Of a DNA stretch of 64,000 nucleotides, positions 53,373 to 63,589 are shown piece by piece. A program made the position numbers and the translations under genes. The number at the start of each line of letters is the position of its first letter. The first letter of the stretch is position 1. Below the pieces are notes generated by a model, which was not told the DNA's origin, searched no databases, and saw nothing but the letters and a program-made list of their open reading frames with translations. Source of the stretch: Excoecaria cochinchinensis (taxonomy: Eukaryota; Streptophyta; Magnoliopsida; Malpighiales; Euphorbiaceae); NCBI GenBank assembly GCA_947683425.1, contig CANTUQ010000003.1, forward strand, positions 6,359,501 to 6,423,500, given 5' to 3'.

Positions 53373-54185
53373 TTAAGCTAGCTTGGCAATAAACCAGCTG
53401 ATATACTGAAGCTTTCCTAGGAAACTTCTGACGTCCTTCTCCTTCTGGGGCACCAGCATCTCTCTTATGGCTTTGACTTTATCGAGATCTACTTCAATTC
53501 CTCGCTGGCTTACCACATGGCCTAATAACTTACCCGAGGTAACCCCAAAGATGCATTTCTTAGGACTGAGGCATAGATTATACTTAATAATCCTTTGAAA
53601 GAACTTTTCTAAAGCCTCAAAGTGACCTTCTCTAGTAGCCGACTTAATCATCATGTCGTCGACATATATTTCCACTTCTTTGTTAACCAAGTCATTGAGA
53701 ACTTTGGTGGCCATCCTCTGATAAGTTGCTCCTGCATTTTTCAACCCAAAAGGCATAACCCGATAGGCATATGTCCCCCACTCGGTGATGAAAGCTATCT
53801 TAATCCGGTCCACTATCTTGTTAAGGATTTGATTGTATCCTGCGTATCCATCCACAAAGCTGTACATCATACAAGCAGCAGCACTATCCACCAGCACATC
53901 AATATGAGGCAGCGGGAAATCATCCTTAGGGCAAGCTTTGTTCAGGTCTCGATAGTTAATGCATACTCGAACCTTACCATCTTTCTTGGCTACAAGAACC
54001 ACGTTAAGGAGCCAGGTCGGGTATTGAACCTCTATTAAGAATTTGGCCTCAATCTGCTTATGGATCTCCTCCTTCACCTTCTGCGCCCATTCTGGCCTAA
54101 GTCTCCGAAGCTTTTGCTTGACTGGTTTAAACTCTGGGTAAGTTGGGATGGCATGTTCGACAACATATCGATCTATTCCCGACAT
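53373..54185 (-). pseudogene. Tat reverse transcriptase
   Basis: A 270-residue frame with RT landmarks in order: PVKQKLRRLRPEWAQKVKEEI, VLVAKKDGKVRVCINYRDLNKACPKDDFPLPHID, MPFGLKNAGATYQRMA, catalytic IYVDDMMIKS (both Asp kept) and LCLSPKKCIFGVTSGKLLGHVVS. It ends ISWFIAKLA at 53373, where a stop cuts it from RNase H. The Met at 54185 (MSGIDRYVVEHAI) is internal; the linker upstream (54231-54590) leads into it across a stop. Confidence 0.9.
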
Positions 54186-54230
54186 ATCCTCATAGGTCCA
54201 GGCAAAGACTTTTTCATATTTTTTTAATAT

Positions 54231-55103
54231 TCACTCGAATTTTAACCTCTCTTCAGGAGTTATGTCTGATGCTATCAAAATATCCTTTGGATTCTCCAAA
54301 GTTCCGAGATTAAATGCAGTTGTGCTAGTTGAATTAATATCAAAAATGAATGCATCATGCTTATGATCATGCAAAATGAAATCATCAGAAACATCACACA
54401 AGTAAGCAAAGTTGTTCATCTTATTAACATAATCAGAAACATTAACATTTTTCTCAAAGAGTTCTGGTATAAAAAGAGAATCTAAATGACTATCATCTTC
54501 AATCGACGCCGATGCTGCAGCCGACTGTGCTTTGGCTTCTTGACTTGGTGAAATCTTGAGATCTTTAATCTTCAGCTTTGGTTCTATCATCTTCTCCTTC
54601 CCTTTGAGTCTGGTGGCTAACAGCTTATCAATTACAATCTCTTCGGGCTCATCCCTATCCCAGATGCTTCATTGGGTCATAATCTCCTCGTCCCAAAAGT
54701 TCTCTACAGCTTTAACAACTCCGATCTCCCAATCAAAAACATCATTGAAAATTTCAAAACCCGGAGTGATCTTCCCATCTATCCACTGTGGCTCTTCTTC
54801 TCCGGTGTAAGCACAAACCGATGATGATGGCGCAAAGCTCTCCGAAATATGGGGGATCTTCTCTGACATTTTCTTCTTACCATACTCTCCTTTATAGCCC
54901 AACCCCTTTCGGTCTTTCTGACCATGTGTAGTGATAGCATCCTGCGGCCCTTGTGACTCCTTTCCCAAACCAGCCCCTGGGAGGAAGTGCATCTTCTTTA
55001 GCATGTTCACCACCTGAGGGCTACCTTCTAAGCTTTGCTCTTCTCCGATCATCGATACATGAAAGCCACTGAATGGCTGATTAGAGATCTCCAAGGCAGA
55101 CAC
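54231..55103 (-). pseudogene. Tat protease-RT linker with G-patch-like segment
   Basis: Two frames. 54669-55103 contains MLKKMHFLPGAGLGKESQG..KDRKGLGYKGEYG, which resembles a G-patch (glycine-rich RNA-binding) motif. Such motifs occur after the protease in some retroviruses and, as I recall, in Tat/Ogre elements. 54231-54590 is an acidic linker ending ITPEERLKFE before RT. The frames are separated by a stop. Confidence 0.65.
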
Positions 55104-55976
55104 TTGGTTCTCTCTCTTGCTGCTTTAATGGTCACTACTTCTCCTTCATGGGGTATCTTAATTATCTGATGTAAGGTGGATGGTACTCCCCTAACCTGTG
55201 GAACCACGGTCTACCAACTAGAGCTGAAAAGTTTGCTGGGATCGGCAAAACCACAAAATCCATTTCTATCTCAATGGGCCTCGTCTTTACTAAAGCTTTG
55301 AAAATTCCCGATGCTTGCCTCCTAGAGTTGTCGTAGGCTGTGATGGTCAGGTTAGATTTGCTTAACATACTCTCATCCATCCCAAAGGCCTGAAGCGCTA
55401 CTTAAGGGCAGACATTTATTGATGACCCGTCATCAACCATGACGCAAGTGGCGTGTTTGCCATTGATCTGTGCCTTAATATACAGAGGCCGGTTATGGTT
55501 GCGACCCTCTATCGGTAAATCTGCATCAGAAAATACCAACTTCTCCCAGATCCCCCTTTAACAAGGTCTAACAGCTCAGATGGAGATATTGTAGTTGCTA
55601 CGGTGGATACACTCAATGCTTCAACTAACTTCTGTCTGTAAGAGGGGAACTGTCTCAAGAGGTCCCAAATAGATATCTTAGCCGTGGTCTTTTTCAGCTG
55701 CTTCACTATTGAATTGTCTTTCGGCTCCTTCTCTTCGATTGCTTGTGCCAGGTCCTACTGTTTCTCAACTTCTGGGATCACCCTCCCACTTCTCGTTACT
55801 GCTTATACTCTTTCTTCCTCTTCCGAATCCCACAGATCCGTGAACTCTCCATGTTTCTCATCGTCTTCATCTTCTCCACTCTCACTAGTGGACCAATAGT
55901 CTATCGCTGCTATGGAAATCCCTTCTTCATTCACCGCAGGGCGAGTAATAGCGACATACTCATTTCCATATAGATC
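55104..55976 (-). pseudogene. Tat aspartic protease region, broken
   Basis: On the minus strand the active-site text TCVMVDDGSSINVCP (about 55395-55445) is followed by a stop, then the 55162-55380 frame (TITAYDNSRRQASGIFKALVKT, FVVLPIPANFSALVGRPWFH). Both are typical of a Tat protease. Upstream, 55509-55706 carries more of the linker (ISIWDLLRQFPSYRQKLVEAL). At least three stops occur. The catalytic DDGS is kept. Confidence 0.82.
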
Positions 55977-57386
55977 TTACATCACATACCATTTTGGTAG
56001 GCTCGATCCAATCATAAAGACTGGAGGTGGCACTGCATTATAGCTTGACTTCTTCTTGCCATCTCTCTTCTCAGGATTGGTGATCTGCTTGTTGTCAATT
56101 AGATTTTGGACACGATGTCTTAGCGTTATACAATCATCTGTCAAATGCCCGGTATGTTGGTGAAATGTACAGTATTCATTTTCCTTGTGCCCTGGTTGTC
56201 CTTGGGTCCTCGCTGGCCTAGACGGCAGGGGTTGTAGCTTCCCTTCCTTTACCAGCCTCTTTAGCACCGATGATAAAGGCCTACCCAAGTTCAAAAAATA
56301 TCTCTAATTCATGCCTGTTGCAGACACCTCGGCTGTCTTCCCACCTCTATTACCGCTGCTTGAACTTGCTGACTTGGCTGCCCCCTGATTGCTGTATCCC
56401 TTTATGACATAAAGCTCGATGTTTGCCCTCTTGGCTAAATATTTTCCTTCTGCTTTTATGTCAATGTCCTTCAAGGACTCCCAATCCTTCAGTCCCTTCA
56501 TTTTTAGTCCATCTCTCAAGTACGGGCTGGCATTTTGAATGAATAATCGAATCTGATCAGAAGTGTCCGATTTGCGTTTCATCTCCATAACCCGGTTCCT
56601 CCACCGAGTAAGGTACTTGTGGAAGGACTCTCCAGCCTTTTGTTGTAGCAACTCGAGATCTTTCAAAGTGACCTCCATCCGGGTACTGTAATCGTACAGC
56701 TTAAGGAACTCTTCAGTCAGTAAGTCCCAGTCGTCCTTGGACCTCCTGTAAAGCCCATGGTACCAATCAATAGCAGCTCCTGTGAGACTCAAGCAAAAAT
56801 ACTCTATCTTTTGCTTTCTTGTTAAGGTCGTGCCCTTCATGACCAGTGAGTATTGCTTGATGTGTGCGGCAGGGTCAGAGGTGCCATCAAATTTTGGGAT
56901 ATCAGGCATCTTTAAATTCTTGGGAATCAGGTCATCCCCATCTAGGTCTCATACTTCTGGGTTCATTCCTTTCCCTACTGTCATCATTCTTGCCATGGCC
57001 TCAAACTTCTCTTCCATTTTCCTCCATATTGCCTCCTACAATTTTGATGACTTTTCTTTAGTTACTGTATGCTCCTCTTGCTCATCTCCCCCAAACTCAG
57101 CTTCAGACCTGGGGCCCTCTCTGCGCTCAATAGGTACAGGTACTCTTTCCTCAATAATAGGTGGATCGACCACTGGTTGGTTAACTGCAACAGGGAGCTC
57201 TTCTCTAACAGCCTCTTGTTCAGCTTGCATCCGGATAGGGACAGCAGCAGCTTGTTGCCCAGCTATGGTGGTGGCAAGATTGCCCATCATTGCAATCATT
57301 CGGGCCTCAAACTCCTCCATTCTCTTTCCTAACTCTTCAGCAATTATTGCCCGAGTTGCATTAAATTCATTTGATGGATTGGCCAT
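55977..57386 (-). pseudogene. gag: Tat gag with in-frame stops
   Basis: The probable start is the ATG at 57386 (MANPSNEFNATRAIIAEELGKRMEE). A coiled-coil-like N-terminus is followed, after stops near 57035 and 56950, by the gag core at 56304-56909: IPKFDGTSDPAAHIKQY, FCLSLTGAAIDWY, LTEEFLKLYDY, GESFHKYLTRWRNRV. A TAG stop at 56304-56306 is in frame with the nucleocapsid part (55977-56294), which has the Tat-type CTFHQHTGHLTDDC zinc-binding text. The frame is thus continuous apart from a few nonsense changes, which suggests recent decay. Confidence 0.88.
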
Positions 57387-58306
57387 GCTTACTTCTATTG
57401 ATGATTCGGAAGAAAACCCCACACTTCCTTCTAAGACTGACTCTGAACTCTGATCTGAAACTAACTCTGGTAACCCCAAAAGCGAAATCCTTCTCAACCG
57501 TCCGTCGGGACCTCTAGACCACCCAGGAGAATCTATGATGGCTGAAATGCAAAAATTATTAACATGATGCATGATTAAAATGCAATGCATGCTCGTGCTG
57601 ATGCAACATATACAAACACATGCAAGCAGACAGATCCTTCCAACCTTATATCTCCCGCACACGTGGTAGTGCAGTCTCTTTCCTAGGTGGGCTTGATCTA
57701 TTGGTTAACGGGGAACCCAATGGACACGTATGGTGCACGATGGAAAATCGGCAGCATAACAGCTCTCATCTAATGTACATACGTATGGGTGTTTGGCCAT
57801 TATGTATTTAAGCAATTCAACTTAACATAGATGGGCTCACCGGGGCATGAAAGCCTTTGATGAAGACCATTTAATTAAACTGACTTCGTCTAATATATGA
57901 TGGCCCATATAGCAAGCATAGTATCACGACACATTTCACCTAGTGGAAGTATCTATTGCCATTACATGAGCTTTAGTCAAAGGGTGATGATATTTTTGGG
58001 TTACCCAAGCATGATCCCTACCGATGGGTCTAGCTCATCACGAGCATAACGACCGATTGGGTCACCATTTGATATACCTTGATGGTACGAGGCTTGGGCT
58101 GGTGATTATCCTTAACACTTTCCTAGATTGAGTGAAAATAGGGTTGTGCTTAAGGAACGCACCGGGGCTAGAAAAGGGACCAAACTAACTTAATCTAAGG
58201 CTCTAATGAGATGATATGCAATTTTGAGATAAAGCGAAATTCATAAACTAAAACTTAATTGTAAAGGATAATAAAGGTATTTTCAAGTTGAAGTCTCGAA
58301 CCATTC
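57387..58306 (-). other. Tat leader
   Basis: Non-coding sequence between the primer site and gag. A 3' splice-site-like GCATTTCAG lies on the minus strand near 57545, which could belong to a leader intron. Open frames on either strand have no similarity I recognise. Confidence 0.6.
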
Positions 58307-58325
58307 GTCCCTAGTGGAGTCGCCA
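58307..58325 (-). promoter_or_regulatory. Tat primer binding site
   Basis: On the minus strand, one base after the LTR end (GCGTGACA), TGGCGACTCCACTAGGGAC follows. As I recall, Ogre-like elements use a tRNA-Arg primer with this kind of sequence; the identity of the tRNA is not proven here. Confidence 0.75.
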
Positions 58326-58326
58326 C

Positions 58327-60279
58327 TGTCACGCGCGCTGGACCCGCGGTCGCCCCTTTGACCGCCCGCTCGAGGGCAATTGGGCATTTGAGGTCCGTTG
58401 ACAACTTGCAACGAATTACAAGTGCGTCTATTTTGGGCAACAAGGAGATTTCATGGAGTCGCCACCCAATAAAACATTGAAAAAGTTTCTCTCACCTCGG
58501 AGAGCCTAAGACTGCGCTTATTATCCATTTTGCGCCAACCAAAGGGGTCTTGGAGGGTAAACCTCTCTCCCAAAGGAGCCTAGGATTAATGTCTAAGTCT
58601 CGTGACACAAGAGGTGTCTTGGAGGGTAAATCTCTAGCCTCTTTGAGCCCAAAGACAAGAGATGGGTTCGAGACTTCTCATCTATTTCTACCTTGATTAA
58701 TTTTACAATTTAGTTTTGAATTTATTAGTTCGCTCTCTCTCCGCACGATGCAATTTTAATTTAAAAGCACAAATATTCACATTAAAAGCAGTCAAATATT
58801 AAAAGTAAATTACAATAATACTAGGAGCGGAATATAACTCCCATTAAAAATGCGAACATACATAAAACTGGGGAATTTATTAATTATGAGGACTTTGGTC
58901 CCTACATGTGTATTTAAAGAAAACATTTTGAACGTGGTAATTTTATTTGGGATGAAAACTAGGACATTGGTCCCATTTATTATGAAAAATCGAAGTTTAA
59001 TTTAGTAGAAATATTTTTGTGATTTTTATTTGGGCGTGCATAAAAAAACATTTTACTTAATGAATATATACAAGGAAATTAAAAATATAAACAAAATGAA
59101 AATTAAAATGTGCAATGAAAATACCAAACCCCGCATCTCCTCCATCACGTGCATGGATGCTCAAATGAGAATAAAATAATGATTTGCAACCAAAAATAAA
59201 AAAGAAATTCATGTTAGAAATTAACCCAAAGAAATAATATGACATAAAATATAATATGTATGATGAAATATAACATGCATAAAATATTATAACATGCATA
59301 AGAATAATTATGATGCAATTTAACATGCATAAGAATAAAAAAATAACCATGTTCAACATATCAAATAATTAATTATAATAATATTGATATGTACAAACAA
59401 ATTTGTCATGAAAATAATATAACATAATTTAAAAGAATTTACTTGTTATATGAACAATTAAAGATAAAACAAGAAGAAAATTATGAGGACTAAAAGGATT
59501 TACATTTTTAAAAGTTAATTGGAAACAAAAGAAATTAAAATCAACAAGAGAATTAAGGAGTTAAGCCATGAATAATTACTCTCAAATTTAATCTTGAAGA
59601 ATTGAAGGTAGAAGTATTGAATTCCTTGTCTTTCTCTTGTGAAAATCCTTGAAAAATAGCTTGGAAACTTGAAAAATAACCCTTGGAAGCAAATCTGTAA
59701 GATTGATTTTTTCTCTCAACTTAAAAGCTTAAAAATTCAGTTTTTTCTCTCTAAAATGTTCTTCCCCCTTTCTGAATTTTTTCTCCCCTTTTTTACCTCA
59801 AAAACCACCCAAAACCGTCCAAAAACGGTTAAAAATCGAGTGGGGGTCAAAAAATGGGCGAGAATGGGGCAAAAGTGGGCAAAAGTCGGCGAAGTGGGCA
59901 ACTGCGCACACAAAGCGAGCGACGCCCTGGGCGTCGCTCACACAGGCGAGCCCTCATCGAGCTCTCCCTTGCGCGCGCGCTGGGCAGTGCGGGCAAGCGC
60001 TCCGCACGCGTCCAGCCCGCTGCTTCGCCCCGACCTTCGCGAAAAGTACCCTTTTTTTATAATAGTTTTATATAAAATACCCTCAACCTAAAACACACTT
60101 TTTCTTCTCCAAAATAATTTTAAAAAGATTTTAAAAATATTTTTAAAATACACTTTTTACTCATCAAAAAGACAAGGAAAATCACTTCCGAGCTCCAATC
60201 TTTTTGCCTATAAGCCGGCGTAGCTAAATTTCATCATCGAGTAATCCTGATCAAGGCTACTCGGGACTCGGTGTCTACA
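58327..60279 (-). mobile_element. Tat 5' LTR
   Basis: 1953 bp, TGTAGACACC (60279) to GCGTGACA (58327) on the minus strand. It matches the 3' LTR along its length with point differences and a few short indels; the GC-rich block at 59900-60030 differs most. Open frames (59057-59359, 59669-60091) are AT-rich or hairpin by-products present in both LTRs. Confidence 0.92.
59917..59939. repeat. Perfect 11-base hairpin in the Tat 5' LTR
   Basis: GAGCGACGCCC and GGCGTCGCTC/GGGCGTCGCTC pair without mismatch around a one- to two-base centre. It corresponds to 49138-49160 in the other LTR, where one base of one arm has changed. Confidence 0.88.
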
Positions 60280-60284
60280 GCAGT

Positions 60285-60597
60285 GTTTTCTAACTGCAGC
60301 TCTATTGCGATCTGTTCTATCTCATGGCGTCATCATGACTTGCATGGCGTGAGATGTTATGGGCAGTAATGCCCTCTGACTACAACCCACTTGCAACCTG
60401 TTATGTTGCTGATGTCCCGCTGGCTTCATCTCGGCTTGCACAGAATTTGAATCGTTTTGTCGTCGACCATCTTCGGGTCAGTGTGAATTCATGTTCCTGT
60501 GTTACAAAAGGTTTGATCAATTTATTGCAAGTTAATTTGTTCGTTATCTTTTACACAATTTTCTTATTATCATTATCTTGTTTTTTTTCTTTTTCAT
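60285..60597. other. Flank right of the Tat insertion, no ORF
   Basis: No gene is visible. The part at 60400-60450 resembles 47455-47500 on the far side of the Tat element ('gctggcttcatctcggcttgcac' against 'gctggcctcatctcagcttgcac'), so the pre-insertion DNA held two diverged copies of a short sequence. Confidence 0.6.
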
Positions 60598-62801
60598 TCA
60601 CTGTATTATCAAACGCTTGGAAAGTGTAGGTAAGATGTTAATCATGGCAGAATACACAGCATGAAATATAGATTTAACAGAATATAAGCATAAGTTAGTC
60701 AAAATGTAAACATAAATGTTCCACCAAATGACAGCATATTTTGTATAAAAAATATACAAGTAAAAAAAAATGCAATGAGAATGGGCTCCTTGAACAGTCT
60801 TAAGAGGGTGGTACTCCGAGGGCTTATCCGGGTCCTTCTCATCATCCGACACATGCACTGGCTGGCTCTGTGATGTGGACACCGATGGCCGGGGCCTGGA
60901 TGTTGAGGGTCGGCGAGGCGGTGCTAGCGCTGGGGGTCTGAACCTAGCCTGAACATGAGGAGTGGTTACGATCGGTGCAGCCGCAGGCTGTGCTCTTGCA
61001 GGGTCCGCTTGCTGGAACTGTACCTGTGTATAGCCGTCCAGGAAAGGCTGTTCGCATACTCCTATGAACTCCAAAGTGTCTCGGACTGCTCCTCCCAGTT
61101 CCTGGAATCTCTTAGACATCATCAATGTCTGGTCTCGAGCCGCACTCTTGATGCCATCAAGTCTAGACTCTGCCTGCTCTTTGAATTCCCTAATAGACTG
61201 GGCGATAGGTGGGATGGCACCCTCCAGCACTCCTACTTTGAATCCAAGGGAACTAATGGACTCATCTACATCTTGACAGCCGTATCCACCCTGTCGGCTG
61301 CAGCACTATGGGAAGCTGTCAAATCCCATCGCAACTCCTTAATGAGCAAAACCTGGTCCTGGATGACCCTCTCCTACTGGGCTAACCTCTCTAACATAGC
61401 TCGATCATGCTCCTCGTACTACCTAATCAGCTCAAGGAGGACCGTGTCACTCTCCTCCTGCTGCCCAATCCACTCAAGGAGGACCCTGTTTCTCTCCTCC
61501 TACCTGCGCTCCATGACGGTAAGGATAGAGGTCATGGTGGCCATCAGATCTAGTTGGGCTGGCTGTGGTGCTGGTGCTAGCCCCGCTGGATAGATTTGAG
61601 GTGGTACGGTGGAGGTAGATGCCCCCGGGTGCCCTGCTCGGCTGTAAGGGTGAAACCTAGCTGTATCCCAAGGCTTCGACCTCTGTACTCGTGCCAGAGA
61701 TGGAAGAGGGCTCTGCACCCTCTATGCTGTGGGAGTGGCAAATAACTCATTCATGGTGAACTCGATCCCCATGTCGACAGGAGTCTGCAGTTGTCCCTCA
61801 AACCCAGGCTGTTAGGGAGGCTGGCCCTCCTGAAACTTAGGCTGCTGGGGAGGCTGGTCCTCCTGAAACTCTGCCTGCTGAGTAGGCTGCTCCTCCATCT
61901 GGGGCTCCCCTACTGGTTGAAGCAAAGGAAGGCCTAGGGCCCATCTCGTCTCATAGATCGTATGCAGTCTATACTCTTCGGCCTGGCCTGGCAGCTGAAC
62001 TATCATCCCCATGGTAAGAGCCGATGATACATCAACATATATGCTCTCCTCCAGTATGGATCCGAGATGGTCTTGATGAGCTCCTAGCTCCAGCAATAAT
62101 CTAGTATTTACTCCTCCCACATATACTATAGGGGCTGCGCCCCTAGACACTCTGACAAAATTAGCCATGATCTCGTGGCAAATGTTGAGCCGATGCCCTA
62201 CAACCATGGCCCACAGACTCCAGATCTCTACGGCATTAAGTGAGCCTGGGTTACCAGCCCATCCCAGGTAGGAGCTGGAGATAACCCTATGAATGTACCG
62301 GAGGGCCTGCAATGAGAGCACCATACTCTTTGCCATATCTTGGTCATATGGCACCCCTGGCAGAGCTATGACCTCCCAATGCTGGCACCTAATAACCCTC
62401 TGAGGCACTATAACATCATCTCCGAAAGGTAATCCCATAGCCTCTGTGAACCGTTGGCGGGTGATGCTGTAGTGATATCCGTCGACCCAGAACTGAATGA
62501 CCCCCTCCGCTGTGTCTGATCTCTTGAATCCCCTATAATGCAAAGTAGCGAGAAATTCCCGGATAACCCCCGGGTGGGTGTGGAAGACAGGCCACATAAA
62601 TTTTGTTTATCATATGGCTGCTACTATTGCTTCTACCTCCTCCAGCATACCCATGGCCTGTAGGAAGGGTCTGGAGAGGAAACGGCTAGCGCAAAACTGA
62701 ACTCGAGCCAGCAGCTTGAACCTCTCCCTCACCTCAACGTTCATCTAGACAGGAGGCTTGGGCTCTGGCTGATCATGCGAAACCTAACGTCTAGGAGGCA
62801 T
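60598..62801 (-). pseudogene. Athila 2 env-like ORF2, with stops
   Basis: It starts MPPRR at 62801, right after a 3' splice-site-like TTTTGTTTTCAG/G, and meets a stop five codons later. The main frame, 61812-62597, reads FLATLHYRGFKRSDTAEGVIQFWVDG, ITRQRFTEAMGLPFGDDVI, YIHRVISSSYLG, WSLWAMVVGHRLN and ALGLPLLQP. This resembles the Athila ORF protein domain found after integrase. A Gln/Pro-rich repeat segment (QAEFQEDQPPQQPKFQEGQPP) and then a coiled-coil-like region (61100-61560, 60598-61230) follow, interrupted by several stops. The last open frame runs to 60598 through a hydrophobic tail that may be read-through. Confidence 0.72.
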
Positions 62802-63589
62802 CCTGAAAACAAAAAGCAAGAAATTAGTTTGGCATCATCACGGTAAATAACGGATAAGCAAAAGATTTTTGCTATGTAAATTTCAGTGTCATCCCGGGCC
62901 AAAATGCAATAATTTCAGTAGCATTCTCATAAAGGTCAACTTAACCAACATATACAAAATTTGGGTGACATTCCGACGAGGGTGCACCCAACCAGAAGAA
63001 AACTTGGGCAACATCCCGGCAAGGGTGTGCCCAATTAATAAAACTTGGGCAGCATCCCGGCAAGGATGTGCCAAACTAGAAAAAATAAAAAAATTTGGGA
63101 TTATCCCGGCAAGCATGTGCCAAGCCTTTTACACAAAAAAAAAAAAGGACAGGCCTCAAGCCCCAAGCAGCATTTCAATTTATTCATGTCTTGTCGAGTT
63201 GGTGATGGTCCTAGAACTAACTCCAACAGAAGTAAGTCCAAGTTTTCTATGCATAACTTTCATTCTCTTGCCATTTTATTCTTTTAATTTTTCATTTTTT
63301 TGATTTTTTCTTGTCCTCTTACTCATGTTCACATCATGTCCCACATATAGTTCAAAGAAATTAAGTAGAAAAAGGCAGCAATTAACATTATCTTTTTGCC
63401 AAATTATGCTAACGTGCATTCGCCATGCGAAATATTTAGAAATAAATAGAAAGAAGAGTAGAAAAATGAATAATTGACCTGTATATCGAAGAGACTGTGC
63501 TGAAAAAATTCGACTAAAGTGTGTAAAAAGTGTGTCTAAATGTTCGGGACAGTGCGGGGGTCGTTTTGGAGCAAACGGTAAGTGAAACA
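62802..63589 (-). other. Region upstream of Athila 2 ORF2, probable intron with repeats
   Basis: Non-coding sequence ending in an acceptor-like site next to ORF2. It contains the tandem hairpin repeat 62960-63125 and an A-rich tract near 63135. It stands in the same place relative to ORF2 as the hairpin array and intron of Athila 1. Integrase would lie beyond the next LTR, outside the window. Confidence 0.55.
62960..63125. repeat. Tandem hairpin repeat, about 41-50 bp units
   Basis: Four units: TTGGGTGACATTCC..GGTGCACCCAA, TTGGGCAACATCCC..GTGTGCCCAA, TTGGGCAGCATCCC..GATGTGCCAA and TTGGGATTATCCC..ATGTGCCAA. In the first two the stems TTGGGTG / CACCCAA and TTGGGCA / TGCCCAA differ on both arms together. 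Confidence 0.82.

Larger units (their letters stand above)
47510..60284 (-). mobile_element. Tat/Retand-type LTR retrotransposon with both LTRs and target duplication
   Basis: The element occupies 47515-60279 (about 12.8 kb), flanked by the perfect 5-bp duplication GCAGT (47510-47514 and 60280-60284). Both LTRs are close to 1.96 kb and similar along their whole length. It has a primer site, a degenerate gag-pro-RT-RH-second RH-integrase, a 3' UTR minisatellite and a purine-rich tract. The double RNase H and the domain order place it in the Tat group. Internal stops make it non-autonomous now. Confidence 0.93.
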
